Below, piece after piece: positions 32,400 to 42,553 of a stretch of DNA of 64,000 bases. The notes beneath the pieces were generated by a model. It was not told the origin of the DNA. It did not search any database and was given only the letters and a program-made list of their open reading frames with translations. Both the position numbers and the translations under genes were made by a program. Position 1 is the stretch's first letter. Every line of letters starts with the position of its first letter. Location of the stretch: positions 620,001-684,000 of the forward strand of contig NZ_JACHJG010000001.1 in assembly GCF_014203545.1 (NCBI RefSeq). The letters run 5' to 3'. This stretch comes from Streptomyces netropsis (lineage in GTDB: Bacteria > Actinomycetota > Actinomycetes > Streptomycetales > Streptomycetaceae).

Positions 32400-35300
32400 G
32401 TGCGCTATGGCATTCTCGGCACCACCCAGGCCCATTCCGCCGACGGCCGGTCCATCGCCCTCGGCGGTGCCCGGCTGCGCGGCCTCCTCGCCGCGCTGGC
32501 CCTGCACCCCGGCCGGCCCCGCCCCGCCGAAGCGCTGATCGACGAGGTCTGGGGCGACGCGCCGCCGGCCGACGCCCCGGGCGCGCTGCAGGCGCTCGTC
32601 GGGCGGCTGCGGCGGGCGATCGGCCACGCGGCGGTGGACTCCGTGGCCGGCGGCTACCGTCTGCGGGCCGAGCCCGACGACGTCGACCTGCACCGCTTCC
32701 GCCGGCTCGCCGAGGAAGGGGCCCGCGCGCTGGACGACGGCGACCCGGCCAAGGCCGCGGTCCTTCTCGACGACGCCCTCGCGCTGTGGCGCGGCCCGGC
32801 CCTCGCCGACCTCCCGGACTCAGGCGCCCTGGCCGTCCGCCACGAGGCCCGCCGCCTCGACGCCCGCCGCCACCGCGCCGCGGCGGCGGTCGCCCTCGGC
32901 GACGCGGCGGCGGTCCTGCCGGAGCTGGCCGAACTCTGCGACGCCCATCCCCTGGACGAGCCCCTCCAGGCCCTCCGCCTCCGGGCCCTGCGCGCCGCGG
33001 GCCGCCCGGCGGAGGCCCTCGCCGCGTACGAGGGGATCCGCACCGGCATAGCCGACCGGCTCGGCACGGACCCCGGTCCCGAACTGCGCGCCCTGCACAC
33101 GGAACTGCTGACGCCGGAGCCGTTGCCCGAGGCGGCGGACGGGGGGCGGGCGACGCCCGGCGGGGCGGGTGCCACCGAGGCCACCGCACCCTCCGGCGCC
33201 GGGACGCCCGTACCGGCGCCGCCCGCGCCCGTGCTCCCGCCGCCCGGCAATCTGCGCGCCCGGCTCACCTCGTTCGTCGGCCGGGAGGACGATCTCGCGC
33301 TGATCCAGGGGGATCTGGCGCGGTATCGGCTCGTCACCCTGCTGGGGCCCGGCGGGGCCGGGAAGACGCGGTTGTCGCAGGAGGCCGCCGAGGCGGCCGC
33401 GCGGGCGGACGGGGCCTGGCCCGACGGTGTGTGGTTCGCGGAGCTCGCGCCCGTCGACGACGGCGCCACCGTGCCCGAGGCGGTGCTGACCGCGCTGGGG
33501 GCCCGGGAGACCGTCGTGCGGGGCACCACCGCCGAGGGGCTGCGGGCCGCGACCGACGCGACCGCGCTCGACCCGCTGGCACGGCTCGCCGAGCACTGCG
33601 CCCGCCGCCGCATGCTGCTCGTCGTCGACAACTGCGAGCACGTCGTCGACGCCGCCGCCCGGCTCGCCGAGACGCTCCTCGCGCACTGCCCCGGCGTCAC
33701 CGTCCTCGCCACGAGCCGCGAACCGCTCGCCGTGCCCGGCGAGTTGGTCCGGCCCGTGGAGCCCCTGCCCGACCCCGTCGCCCTGCGGCTGCTCGCCGAC
33801 CGGGGCGCCGCCGCCCGCCCCGGTTTCCGGGTCGAGGACGACCCCGCGGCGTGCGCCGAGATCTGCCGCCGCCTCGACGGCCTGCCGCTCGCCATCGAAC
33901 TCGCCGCCGCCCGGCTGCGGCTGCTCACCCCCCGCGGCCTCGCCGACCGCCTCGACGACCGCTTCCGGCTGCTCACCTCCGGCAGCCGCACGGTCCTGCC
34001 GCGCCAGCAGACGCTGCGGGCGGTCGTCGACTGGTCCTGGGACCTCCTCACCGGCCCCGAGCGCGCCGTGCTGCGCCGGCTGGCGGTCTTCGCGGGCGGC
34101 TGCGACCTGTCCGCCGCCGAGGAGGTGTGCGCGGCCGACGGCCCCGGCGCCGTCCACGCGCGGGACGTCGCCGCGCTGCTCGGCTCCCTCGTCGACAAGT
34201 CGCTGGTGGTCGCGGCGCCCGCCGCCGACGGCCAGATGCGCTACCGCCTGCTGGAGACCGTGGGCGAGTACGCCGCCGAGCGGCTGGACGAGGCGGGGGA
34301 GCGGGCCGCGGCGGAGCGACGGCACCTGGTCGCCTACCGCGAACTGGCCCGTATCGCCGACCCGTTGCTGCGCGGCCCCGAGCAGCGGCGCTGGCTGGAA
34401 CGGCTGGAGCTGGAACACGACAACATGCGGACCGCGCTGCGGCACGCCGTCGCCGCGCGGGACGAGCACGAGGCGCTGTGCCTGGTGCTGTCCCTGGGCT
34501 GGTTCTGGCAGCTGCGCGACCACCGCACCGACGCCCGGGCCTGGGCGGAGGCGGCAGCGGCACTCGGCCCCGACCCGTTCGCGGCGCCCGTCGCCCCGGC
34601 CCCGCCGCTGCTCGTCCCGTGCACGGCGGCGCCGCCGCCGATGCCGCCGGACCTGCTGGAGGAGGCCCGGCGCGGGGTGCGGCTGGTGGCGCTCGCCAAT
34701 ATGGAGAGCGACATGCGGGTCTTCGCCGACCCCGGGATGCAGGCCAGACTGCGCGGCATGGTCGAGGCCTACGGGGAGGGGCAGCCGCAGAACTGCCGTG
34801 TCCCGGGCATGGCGTGGTTCTACGCGGCCCTGCTGACCGGTTTCGCCGACAACCTCTACGCGATGATCGACAGCGGGGTGGAACGCTGCCGTCGGCTCGG
34901 CTACGACTGGGAGCTGGCCAACGCGCTCCAACTGCGCGCCAAGCTCTTCAACGACAGCGCGAACCGGTCCGACCAGGGGGCCCTGGACGCCGACGAGAGC
35001 CTGGAGATCTTCCGTCGGCTCGGTGACTCCTGGGGCGTGGCCGAGGCCCTGTCCGGGCGCGGCGAGGCACGCGAACGGCGCGGTGAGTACGCGCTGGCGG
35101 CGGAGGACTACCGGGAGGCCATCGACCGGGTCCGGGACCTCGGATCGACCGCGATGGTGCCGATGCTGCGCGGCCGCCTCGTCGAGGTCCGCACGGAGGC
35201 GGGGCTGATCGACGCGGAGGAGGCCCAGCGCACGCTCCGCGAGATCATCAACGAGGCGCAGCGGGGCAGCCCCGACGCCGCTCTCTTCGCCCGTCTCCAA

Positions 35301-35786
35301 CTCGGCGTGCGACTCGCCCAGCACGGCGAGACCGCGGAGGCGCGCGAGATCCTCGAAGCGCTCGACACGGAGTTCGGGGGCCGCGCCATCGAGATCCTCC
35401 GGAGCACGATCGGCGGGCTGATCGCCTGGGTCGACACCCTGGAGGGCCGCCCCCACGAGGCGCTGCCGAGGCTGCGGACGGCGCTGGCGCACGGGGCCGA
35501 TTCCCTGTCCCAGCTGATCGCGCCGCACCTGGTGACGGTGCAGTTGCTGTACGCCGCCAACGCCCACGTCGCACTGGGCGACGAGGAGCACGCGCTGACG
35601 GCGGCCCGGCTGCTGGGCGCCAGTGCCGCGCTGCGCACCCCGGGCGTCCATTTCGTCTCCGTCGAGCGGGAGGTGCGGGCGGCGACGGAGGCCGCGACGC
35701 GCGCCGCTCTGAGCGAATCCGCGTACGAGGGGGCGCACGCCGAAGGCGGCGGCCTCACGCTGGAGGAGGCCACCGCCCTCGTATGA
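32400..35786 (+). CDS. SARP-type regulator with BTAD, NB-ARC ATPase and TPR regions
   Basis: This is an 1128-residue AfsR-like regulator. Residues 1-95 form an OmpR-type winged helix (RLRGLLAALALHPGRPRPAE), 96-240 the BTAD domain (VDLHRFRRLAEEGARALDDG), then a Pro/Ala linker, and a P-loop ATPase with Walker A GPGGAGKT at 316-323 and MLLVVDNCEHVVD as Walker B. The C-terminal half is TPR-like. Such proteins switch on antibiotic pathways or primary metabolism genes after ligand or kinase signals. The GTG start fits the domain start. No biosynthetic cluster is adjacent, so the target is not local. Confidence 0.92.
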   Translation: MRYGILGTTQAHSADGRSIALGGARLRGLLAALALHPGRPRPAEALIDEVWGDAPPADAPGALQALVGRLRRAIGHAAVDSVAGGYRLRAEPDDVDLHRFRRLAEEGARALDDGDPAKAAVLLDDALALWRGPALADLPDSGALAVRHEARRLDARRHRAAAAVALGDAAAVLPELAELCDAHPLDEPLQALRLRALRAAGRPAEALAAYEGIRTGIADRLGTDPGPELRALHTELLTPEPLPEAADGGRATPGGAGATEATAPSGAGTPVPAPPAPVLPPPGNLRARLTSFVGREDDLALIQGDLARYRLVTLLGPGGAGKTRLSQEAAEAAARADGAWPDGVWFAELAPVDDGATVPEAVLTALGARETVVRGTTAEGLRAATDATALDPLARLAEHCARRRMLLVVDNCEHVVDAAARLAETLLAHCPGVTVLATSREPLAVPGELVRPVEPLPDPVALRLLADRGAAARPGFRVEDDPAACAEICRRLDGLPLAIELAAARLRLLTPRGLADRLDDRFRLLTSGSRTVLPRQQTLRAVVDWSWDLLTGPERAVLRRLAVFAGGCDLSAAEEVCAADGPGAVHARDVAALLGSLVDKSLVVAAPAADGQMRYRLLETVGEYAAERLDEAGERAAAERRHLVAYRELARIADPLLRGPEQRRWLERLELEHDNMRTALRHAVAARDEHEALCLVLSLGWFWQLRDHRTDARAWAEAAAALGPDPFAAPVAPAPPLLVPCTAAPPPMPPDLLEEARRGVRLVALANMESDMRVFADPGMQARLRGMVEAYGEGQPQNCRVPGMAWFYAALLTGFADNLYAMIDSGVERCRRLGYDWELANALQLRAKLFNDSANRSDQGALDADESLEIFRRLGDSWGVAEALSGRGEARERRGEYALAAEDYREAIDRVRDLGSTAMVPMLRGRLVEVRTEAGLIDAEEAQRTLREIINEAQRGSPDAALFARLQLGVRLAQHGETAEAREILEALDTEFGGRAIEILRSTIGGLIAWVDTLEGRPHEALPRLRTALAHGADSLSQLIAPHLVTVQLLYAANAHVALGDEEHALTAARLLGASAALRTPGVHFVSVEREVRAATEAATRAALSESAYEGAHAEGGGLTLEEATALV

Positions 35787-35833
35787 CGCGCCACCTGGGG
35801 CGGGCCCGGGCCCTGCGGCCCGGCCGTCGCGGC

Positions 35834-36661
35834 TCAGTTGGTCTTGTTGCGGAACTTGGAGATCGCGACCGGTGCGGTCACCAGGGTGATGGCCGCGGCC
35901 CAGGCCAGCGTGATCCACACCGAGTGGGCCACCGGACCGCCGTTGATCAGATTGCGGGAGGCGTCGGCGAGGTTGGACAGCGGGTTGTAGTCGGTGAAGG
36001 CCTCCAGCCAGCCCGGCATCTTCGTGGTCGGCGCGAAGATCGAGCTGCCGAACTGCAACGGCATCAGGACGATCATGGCAACCCCCTGGACGGCCTGCGC
36101 GGTCTTCAGGGTCAGACCCAGCAGGATGAAGATCCACATCAGCGAGGCGCCGAAGACCATGGCGAGCGCCACCGCCGCGAGCAGGTGAAGGACCGAGGTG
36201 CTGATGGTCAGGCCCAGGATGAAGCCCATGACCAGCAGGATCGTGGTCGCGATGAGCATCCGCCCGACCTCGACGACGATCTTCGCGATGAGGACGGAGG
36301 ACCGGGCTATCGGCATCGTCCGGAAGCGGTCCATCACCCCCTTCTTGAAGTCGTCGTTGACTCCCGTGCCGACCGCCATGGCGATGTTCATGCCCATCAT
36401 CGCCATCAGGCCCGGTACGAGATAGGTGACGTACTCCCGCTCGTGGCCCTTGCCGGCGATGTTGCCGCCGAAGACGTACGTGAACAGCAGGATGAAGATG
36501 ATCGGCATCATCACGGCGTCGAACATCGACTCCGGGTCCTGCTTGATCTGGAGCAGGTTGCGGCGGGCGAGGGCCCCGATGTGCCGCAGATTGGCCCGCG
36601 GGCCGATCCGGCCCTCGCCGGCCGACGCCTTCACGGGCGTCCGAATCGTCGCCGCGCTCAT
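35834..36661 (-). CDS. ABC exporter permease, DrrB-like
   Basis: This is a 275-residue ABC-2 type permease with six helices, partner of the ATPase encoded just upstream. Its ATG overlaps the ATPase stop codon (ATGA). Blocks such as DPESMFDAVMMPIIFILLFT, YLVPGLMAMMGMNIAM and LMPLQFGSSIFAPTTKMPGW match the daunorubicin-resistance group. The pair is expected to export a lipophilic drug or lipid. Confidence 0.92.
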   Translation of the reverse strand: MSAATIRTPVKASAGEGRIGPRANLRHIGALARRNLLQIKQDPESMFDAVMMPIIFILLFTYVFGGNIAGKGHEREYVTYLVPGLMAMMGMNIAMAVGTGVNDDFKKGVMDRFRTMPIARSSVLIAKIVVEVGRMLIATTILLVMGFILGLTISTSVLHLLAAVALAMVFGASLMWIFILLGLTLKTAQAVQGVAMIVLMPLQFGSSIFAPTTKMPGWLEAFTDYNPLSNLADASRNLINGGPVAHSVWITLAWAAAITLVTAPVAISKFRNKTN

Positions 36662-37683
36662 GCCGCGACCTCCTGGAGTTCGTCGGTACGGTCCTGCGAC
36701 GCGGCGCTCTTGGAGGTCTTCTGGCCGGTGACGGCCAGGAACACCTCGTCGAGGCTGGGCAGATGGGTGCTGATGCCGGCGATGGCGAAGCCCCGCTCGC
36801 CCAGCAGCCCGATCACGGCGGTCAGCTGCTCGTCGCTGACGATCGGGACGTTGACCACGCCCTCCGCGGCGTCGGCGGTCGCGCCGGCGATGCCGTCGAG
36901 ACCGGCCTGGGCCACCGCGCCCACCATCCGGGGCAGTTCGGCCGGGTCCGCCGGGCGGATCTGCAGGGTGCGCCCGCCGACCTTCGCCTTGAGCTCGTCG
37001 ACCCCGCCGCCGGCGATCACCCGGCCGCGGTCGATGACGGTCAGCTCGTCGGCGAGCTGCTCCGCCTCCTCCATGTACTGCGTGGTGAGCAGCACGGTGA
37101 CACCCTCGGAGACCATCCGCCGGACCTCTGCCCACACCTCGTTGCGCGTGCGGGGGTCGAGGCCGGTGGTCGGCTCGTCCAGATAGAGCACCGACGGCAG
37201 GCCGATCATCGAGGCGGCCAGGTCGAGCCGGCGGCGCATACCGCCCGAATACTGCATGGCGGGCCGCTTGGCGGCCTCCGTGAGGGAGAAGCGCTCCAGC
37301 ATCTCCGCCGCGCGGCGCCGGGCGTCCTTGCGGGAGAGGTCGAGCAGCCGCCCGATCATGTAGAGGTTCTCGGTGCCGGACAGCTTCTCGTCGACCGAGG
37401 CGTACTGCCCGGTCAGGCCGATCACCCGGCGCAGCTGCCGGGGCTGGGTCGCCACGTCGTAGCCCGCGACGCGGGCGCTGCCCGCGTCGGGCCGGATCAG
37501 GGTGGACAGGACCCGCACGAGCGTGGTCTTGCCCGCGCCGTTGGGGCCGAGGACGCCGAGGACGGTGCCCTCGCGTACGTCCAGGTCGACCCCGTCGAGG
37601 GCTTTGGTCTCGCCGTAGTGCTTGACCAGCCCCCGGACCTCTACGGCGTTCCCGCCGCTTCCAGGGATGTCGTTTCGCGTCAT
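36658..37683 (-). CDS. ABC exporter ATP-binding protein, DrrA-like
   Basis: This is a 341-residue ATPase with Walker A GPNGAGKT at 46-53, signature YSGGMRRRLDLA and Walker B VLYLDEPTTGLD. The C-terminal extension of about 90 residues (LQIRPADPAELPRMVGAVAQ onward) is characteristic of DrrA-type subunits. ATG 37683 is used; a longer frame upstream runs through repeat DNA and is unlikely. It forms a two-gene operon with the DrrB-like permease. No adjacent regulator is present. Confidence 0.92.
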   Translation of the reverse strand: MTRNDIPGSGGNAVEVRGLVKHYGETKALDGVDLDVREGTVLGVLGPNGAGKTTLVRVLSTLIRPDAGSARVAGYDVATQPRQLRRVIGLTGQYASVDEKLSGTENLYMIGRLLDLSRKDARRRAAEMLERFSLTEAAKRPAMQYSGGMRRRLDLAASMIGLPSVLYLDEPTTGLDPRTRNEVWAEVRRMVSEGVTVLLTTQYMEEAEQLADELTVIDRGRVIAGGGVDELKAKVGGRTLQIRPADPAELPRMVGAVAQAGLDGIAGATADAAEGVVNVPIVSDEQLTAVIGLLGERGFAIAGISTHLPSLDEVFLAVTGQKTSKSAASQDRTDELQEVAA

Positions 37684-37803
37684 GGATGCAACGGTGCCAG
37701 TGCCCACTGACAGCGCGCCGATATTCAATCGACAGCCCGCCGACATCCTGCCGATGGGCCGACACGGGCATCGCCGGACGGGCTGCTGTGCTGTGTCCTC
37801 GAT

Positions 37804-37833
37804 CGCCGGACGGGCTTTCAAGCCCGTCCGGCG
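37804..37833 (-). terminator. 13-14-bp hairpin downstream of panB
   Basis: CGCCGGACGGGCTT pairs with AAGCCCGTCCGGCG, leaving a tight TTCA loop. It belongs to the CGCCGGACGGG repeat family and, together with the hairpin at 37849, separates panB from the ABC operon. Confidence 0.75.
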
Positions 37834-37848
37834 ACCCAGGACCCGGGT

Positions 37849-37865
37849 CCGGGGCGGAGCCCCGG
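37849..37865 (-). terminator. CCGGGGC-GGA-GCCCCGG hairpin at the panB stop
   Basis: This 17-base perfect hairpin directly abuts the panB stop codon and is identical to the one at 28161-28177. Confidence 0.65.
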
Positions 37866-38744
37866 TTAATGGAAGGCGTGCTCCTCCGCCGGGTAGAGAC
37901 CGCCGACCACGTCGTCCGCGAAGGACTTCGCCGCGTCACCGAGCACCTCGCGCAGCTGCGCGTACTGCTTGACGAAGCGCGGCACCCGGCCCGCCGTCAT
38001 CCCCGCCATGTCCGTCCACACCAGCACCTGGGCGTCGCACTCCTGGCCGGCGCCGATGCCGACCGTCGGGATGTGCAGCGTCCGGGTGACCTCCGCGGCC
38101 AGCTCGGCCGGGACCAGCTCCAGGACGACGGAGAAGGCGCCCGCGTCCTGGACGGCCTTGGCGTCGCGCAGCAACTGCTGCGCGGCCTCCTCGCCGCGGC
38201 CCTGCACGGGGTAGCCGCCGTAGGCGTTGACGGACTGGGGGGTGAGGCCGATGTGGGCCATGACGGGGATGCCGGAGCGGACCAGCAGGTCGATCTGGTC
38301 GGCGGAGCGCTCGCCGCCCTCCAGCTTGACCGCGCCGACGCCCGCCTCCTTCACCAGCCGGGTGGCGTTGCGCAGCGCCTGGACCGCGCCTTCCTGGTAC
38401 GAACCGAACGGCAGGTCGCCGACGATCAGGGCGCGCTTGGTGCCCCGTACGACGGCGGCCGAGAGGAGGGCGATCTCGTCCATCGTGACGGGCACGGTGG
38501 ACTCGTAGCCGAGGTGACAGTTGCCCATGGAGTCGCCCACGAGCAGGACGGGGATGCCGGACTCGTCGAAGACCGAGGCGGTCATCGCGTCGTAGGCGGT
38601 GAGCATCGGCCACTTCTCGCCGCGCCCCTTGGCTGCGGCGATGTCGCGGACGGTGACGCGCCGGGAACTCGTACCGCCGTACAGCGCCTTCGGGTTGGCG
38701 GGGCTGCTGTCGGGCTGGTTCGCGGCTTTCGAGGCATGCGTCAT
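37866..38744 (-). CDS. panB: Ketopantoate hydroxymethyltransferase
   Basis: This is a 292-residue enzyme of pantothenate and CoA biosynthesis that adds a hydroxymethyl group from methylene-tetrahydrofolate to ketoisovalerate. The metal site VLLVGDSMGNCHLGY (D71) and the segment VGAVKLEGGERSADQI are present, and AHIGLTPQSVNAYGGYPVQG is a family block. AGGAG precedes the ATG. The N-terminal 25 residues are a low-complexity extension common in streptomycetes. The gene is single and divergent from an MFS-TetR operon. Confidence 0.96.
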   Translation of the reverse strand: MTHASKAANQPDSSPANPKALYGGTSSRRVTVRDIAAAKGRGEKWPMLTAYDAMTASVFDESGIPVLLVGDSMGNCHLGYESTVPVTMDEIALLSAAVVRGTKRALIVGDLPFGSYQEGAVQALRNATRLVKEAGVGAVKLEGGERSADQIDLLVRSGIPVMAHIGLTPQSVNAYGGYPVQGRGEEAAQQLLRDAKAVQDAGAFSVVLELVPAELAAEVTRTLHIPTVGIGAGQECDAQVLVWTDMAGMTAGRVPRFVKQYAQLREVLGDAAKSFADDVVGGLYPAEEHAFH

Positions 38745-38896
38745 GGCAGTGGCTCCTGTGAAGTGTCTCGAGGCGCCCTCACGGCGTCCCCGGATCACCT
38801 CCCATGCTGACACGCCGCGCGCGGGCGGGGAAGGGAACCCCCTCCGCCGGGGTCCGGGGTCGGCGGCGGGCAACCGTTCGCAAAGAATTTCCAATA

Positions 38897-38914
38897 CGAT
38901 ACGGACCCGTATCG
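38897..38914. promoter_or_regulatory. Perfect palindrome, likely TetR operator of the MFS-TetR operon
   Basis: CGATACGGACCCGTATCG has 8-bp perfect arms around a 2-base centre and ends 21 bases before the MFS start. The TetR gene is the second gene of the operon behind it, which predicts autorepression. Confidence 0.8.
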
Positions 38915-38935
38915 AAAAGGTTTATGGTGGTGTCC

Positions 38936-40597
38936 ATGGCAGCTCCTTCCGGCACCCCCGCTCCCTCCGGCCCTCCCGGACCCTCCGGTTCCCCCGGCGC
39001 GGCGCCGCCGCGCCGGGTCCCCGAGGCGGTCCACCGCAGACGCTGGGCGATCCTCGCCGTCCTGCTGTTCAGCCTGCTGATCGTGGTGCTGGACAACTCG
39101 ATCCTCAACGTGGCGATGAAGACGATCGCCGCACCCGCCCCCACCGGACTCGGCGCGACGCAGAGCCAGCTGGAGTGGGCGATCAACTCCTACACCCTCG
39201 TCTTCGCCGGGATCCTCTTCACCGCGGGCCTGCTGGGCGACCGGCTCGGCCGCAAGAAGGTGCTGCTCTTCGGCATGGTCGTGTTCGGCATCGGCTCGGT
39301 GCTCTCCGCCATGGCCAGCTCGCCCGGTGAGCTGATCGCCTTCCGCGCGGTGATGGGCTTCGGCGGCGCGTTCGTGATGCCCGCGACCCTCGCCATCCTC
39401 ATGAACGTCTTCGAGCGGGACGAGCAGCCCAAGGCCATCGGGATCTGGGCGGGCGCGGTCGGTCTCGCCATAGCCATCGGCCCGGTCACCGGCGGCATCC
39501 TGCTCGACCACTTCTGGTGGGGCTCCGTCTTCCTCGTCAACGTGCCCATCGTCATCGCCGGTCTGATCGCGATGGTGCTGCTCGTCCCCGACTCCAAGGA
39601 CCCCAAGCCCGGCCGCCTCGACCCGATCGGCGTGCTGCTGTCCGTCGTCGGTCTGGTCCTGCTGGTCTACGGCATCATCAAGGGCGGTCAGCTCGCCGAC
39701 TTCTCCGATCCGGAGGTCTTCGGCACCGTCGGCGGCGGTGTGCTCGTCCTCGTCCTCTTCGTCCTGCACGAGCGGCGCAGCACGCACCCCGCCATCGACG
39801 TGCGCTACTTCCGCAACCCCGCGTTCTCGGCGGCCGTCTCCTCCATCGCGCTGGTCTTCTTCGCGCTGATGGGCACGACGTTCTTCATCGTCTTCTACAC
39901 CCAGAGCGTGCGCGGCTACACCCCGCTCCAGAGCGGTCTGCTGCTCCTGCCGATCGCCGTGGCGCAGATGTTCTTCGCGCCGCGGGCCCGGCTGGTCGTG
40001 GAGCGGTTCGGCGCCCGCGTGGTGTGCACCCTCGGCATGCTGCTGGTCGCCGCGACCACGGCGGGCTTCCTGCTGCTCGACCGGGACACCCCGATCTGGG
40101 TCCTGGAGGTGCTGTTCTTCTGCCAGGGCACCGCGATGGCACACATCATGCCGCCCGCCACCGTCTCGATCATGCAGTCGCTGCCGCGCGAGAAGGCCGG
40201 CTCCGGCTCCGCCGTGAACAACACCTTCCGGCAGGTCGGCGGCGCGCTCGGCGTCGCCGTGCTCGGCTCGCTGCTCTCCACCACCTACCGCGACGGCATC
40301 TCCGGCGCGCTCGACGACGTACCGGGCCTGTCCGACTCCGCCCGGCACGCGGCGGGCGAGTCCATCGAGGGCACCCTCGGCCTGGCCGAGAAGCTGGGAC
40401 CGGCCGGCAAGGCGCTGGTCGCCCCCGCCCAGGACGCCTTCATCCACGCCATGCACGTCACCGTCATCGGCTCCACCGCCGTCGCCCTGCTCGGCGCGGC
40501 CGTCGTCGCGGTCTTCCTGCCGGGCAAGGAGGCGGCCGCGGCCGCCGGCCAGCCGCGGCCGGAACCCGAGAAGGAGCAGGCGGGAGCGGACGCGTGA
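38936..40597 (+). CDS. DHA2-family (EmrB/QacA) MFS drug transporter
   Basis: This is a 553-residue 14-helix drug-proton antiporter; ATG 38924, four codons earlier, is an alternative start. A Pro/Ser/Gly-rich N-terminus precedes helix 1 ([20 protein letters not shown], the DHA2 motif D1). Motif A is [12 protein letters not shown] and motif C is [22 protein letters not shown] overlap couples it to the downstream TetR gene. Expression is probably induced when the substrate releases TetR from the palindrome upstream. Confidence 0.93.
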   Translation: MAAPSGTPAPSGPPGPSGSPGAAPPRRVPEAVHRRRWAILAVLLFSLLIVVLDNSILNVAMKTIAAPAPTGLGATQSQLEWAINSYTLVFAGILFTAGLLGDRLGRKKVLLFGMVVFGIGSVLSAMASSPGELIAFRAVMGFGGAFVMPATLAILMNVFERDEQPKAIGIWAGAVGLAIAIGPVTGGILLDHFWWGSVFLVNVPIVIAGLIAMVLLVPDSKDPKPGRLDPIGVLLSVVGLVLLVYGIIKGGQLADFSDPEVFGTVGGGVLVLVLFVLHERRSTHPAIDVRYFRNPAFSAAVSSIALVFFALMGTTFFIVFYTQSVRGYTPLQSGLLLLPIAVAQMFFAPRARLVVERFGARVVCTLGMLLVAATTAGFLLLDRDTPIWVLEVLFFCQGTAMAHIMPPATVSIMQSLPREKAGSGSAVNNTFRQVGGALGVAVLGSLLSTTYRDGISGALDDVPGLSDSARHAAGESIEGTLGLAEKLGPAGKALVAPAQDAFIHAMHVTVIGSTAVALLGAAVVAVFLPGKEAAAAAGQPRPEPEKEQAGADA

Positions 40598-41256
40598 CCG
40601 AAGACCCGGGCGCAGTGGCCCACCGGCCGGACGGGACGGGCTGTGGGGCCGGCGGGGCGGCGGCCGAGCGGCGGGGACGCCCGCGCAACGCCGCCGTCGA
40701 CACCACCGTCATCGAAACGGTGCTGCGGCTCCTGGAGGACGGCGTCACCATCGGCGACCTGTCCATGGAGCGGATAGCCCGCGAGGCGGGCGTCGGCAAG
40801 GCCACCGTCTACCGCCGCTGGGCGGGCAAGGAGGCGCTGATGCTCGACGTCATGCGCTCCCTCGACGGCGGCGCCCAGCAGCCCTCGCCCACCGGGGAAT
40901 CGGTCCGGGACGACCTCGTCGCCATGCTGGAGTTCCTGCGCCGCCGCGGCCTCGCCAAGCGCTCCTCGGCGTTGCTGCGCACGGTGGTCACGCAGATGCA
41001 GGCGCAGCCGCAGCTGTGGAAGGAGTACCACGACACCGTCGTCACGGCCCGCCGCGAGGCGATGCTCGCGGTGCTGCGCCGCGGGACGCTCACCGGGGAG
41101 ATCCGCACCGACCGGGACCTCGAACTGCTCGCCGACCTGTTCGTCAGCCCGATGCTCACCCGGGCGATGCTCCACGAGTGGAAGGAGATGCCCGAGGGGC
41201 TGGCGGAGCAGATTGTCGACACCGTCCTCGAGGGCGCGCGGCCGCCGGGGGAGTGA
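40594..41256 (+). CDS. TetR family regulator of the upstream efflux pump
   Basis: This is a 220-residue repressor with a poorly structured N-terminus of about 35 residues and then a helix-turn-helix ([20 protein letters not shown], about residues 53-72). The C-terminal domain has the TetR_C-like pattern [20 protein letters not shown]. Its GTG overlaps the MFS stop codon, and the operon begins at a perfect palindrome, so it most likely represses its own operon. The ligand is probably the pump substrate. Confidence 0.92.
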   Translation: MTEDPGAVAHRPDGTGCGAGGAAAERRGRPRNAAVDTTVIETVLRLLEDGVTIGDLSMERIAREAGVGKATVYRRWAGKEALMLDVMRSLDGGAQQPSPTGESVRDDLVAMLEFLRRRGLAKRSSALLRTVVTQMQAQPQLWKEYHDTVVTARREAMLAVLRRGTLTGEIRTDRDLELLADLFVSPMLTRAMLHEWKEMPEGLAEQIVDTVLEGARPPGE

Positions 41257-41487
41257 CCGGCGGAGAGGCGCCCCGGTCCGCTGCCGGGCCGGGGCACCCG
41301 CCGACGGCGAATATGCCCGTTCTGTCACAGCAGGCCCGCACAGCCGCTCGACAGGAACCCGGGCGGGCCGTGCCCTCGTCCTCCAGACCGACGCCCCTGC
41401 CAGGGGCGCCGCGGAGAAACCCGGCCAACGGTGATCACTTATCGTCAGGTGGCGGGGACGCAGCAGCTGAAGAGTTAAGGACGACGG

Positions 41488-42501
41488 ATGTCGCAGGCGT
41501 ACATGGAGGAGACGGGCCCGGGCGGGCCGGCCCCGGAGCGGACCGGATCCAGGTTCGAGCGCTTCGTGAGCGAGTGGCGGGACCGGGGCGTCTGGCGGCG
41601 CGGACTCGTCGTCGCCGCCTTCGCCGCGCTGCTCGGACTGCTGATGCTGTTCCACTCCGGGCTCCCCAACCGCGTCGGCAACCTCGGCAGCCTCACCGAG
41701 ACGTTCCTTCCCTGGCTGGGCCTCGGCATCCCGGTGCTGCTCGTCCTCGCCGTGCTGCGCCGGTCGGCCACCGCCCTGGTCACGCTGCTGCTGCCCATCG
41801 TCGTCTGGACGAACCTCTTCGGCGGGCTGCTCAGCGACAAGTCGGGCAAGGGTGGCAACCTCACGGTCGTCACCCACAACGTCAACGCCGAGAACCTCGA
41901 CCCGGCCGGCACCGCCCGCGCCGTCGCCGCCTCGGGCGCCGACATCATCGCGCTGGAGGAGCTCAGCGACGCCTCACGGTACGAGCGGGCTCTGGCGAGC
42001 ACGTACAAGTACCACTCCGTGCAGGGCACCGTCGGGGTGTGGAGCAAGTACCCGCTCGCCGACGCCCGTCCGGTCGACATCCAGATGGGCTGGACGCGCG
42101 CCCTGCGGGCCACGGTCAGCACCCCCCAGGGCCCCGTGGCCGTCTACGTCGCCCACCTGCCTTCCGTGCGGGTCAAGTTCAACGCGGGCTTCACCGCGGG
42201 CCAGCGCGACAACAGCGCCGAGGCACTCGGCCAGGCCATCGCGCGGGAGCCGGTGCGGAAGGTCGTCCTGCTCGGCGACCTCAACGGCACGATGAACGAC
42301 CGCTCGCTCGCACCCATCACCTCGCAGCTGCGCTCGGCGCAGGGCGCGGCCGGTGACGGCTTCGGTTTCAGCTGGCCCGCGAGCTTCCCCATGGCCCGCA
42401 TCGACCAGATCATGGTGCGCGGCATGGACCCGGTCTCGGCCTGGACCCTCCCCGAGACCGACAGCGACCACCTGCCGGTGGCCGCCCGGGTAAAGATCTG
42501 A
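41488..42501 (+). CDS. Membrane-anchored endonuclease/exonuclease/phosphatase family protein
   Basis: This is a 337-residue protein with three N-terminal helices (residues 38-115) followed by an extracellular EEP domain. Catalytic features are HNVNAENL, ADIIALEEL (metal Glu), YVAHLPS, LLGDLNGTMND and the final SDHLPVAAR. Members hydrolyse phosphodiesters, phospholipids or nucleic acids. The topology resembles other actinobacterial membrane-linked EEP proteins. AAGGACGACGG precedes the ATG. It is not linked to a pathway by its neighbours. Confidence 0.9.
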   Translation: MSQAYMEETGPGGPAPERTGSRFERFVSEWRDRGVWRRGLVVAAFAALLGLLMLFHSGLPNRVGNLGSLTETFLPWLGLGIPVLLVLAVLRRSATALVTLLLPIVVWTNLFGGLLSDKSGKGGNLTVVTHNVNAENLDPAGTARAVAASGADIIALEELSDASRYERALASTYKYHSVQGTVGVWSKYPLADARPVDIQMGWTRALRATVSTPQGPVAVYVAHLPSVRVKFNAGFTAGQRDNSAEALGQAIAREPVRKVVLLGDLNGTMNDRSLAPITSQLRSAQGAAGDGFGFSWPASFPMARIDQIMVRGMDPVSAWTLPETDSDHLPVAARVKI

Positions 42502-42553
42502 CCAGCTGTTCACTTCTCCGTTCGCGGGCGGGAACATTTGGCCTGAGAGACTT

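Noticed and set aside
32820..36137. Antisense open frame of about 1100 codons opposite the SARP regulator
   Set aside because: Same GC-bias effect; the + strand frame has clear winged-helix, BTAD and P-loop motifs.
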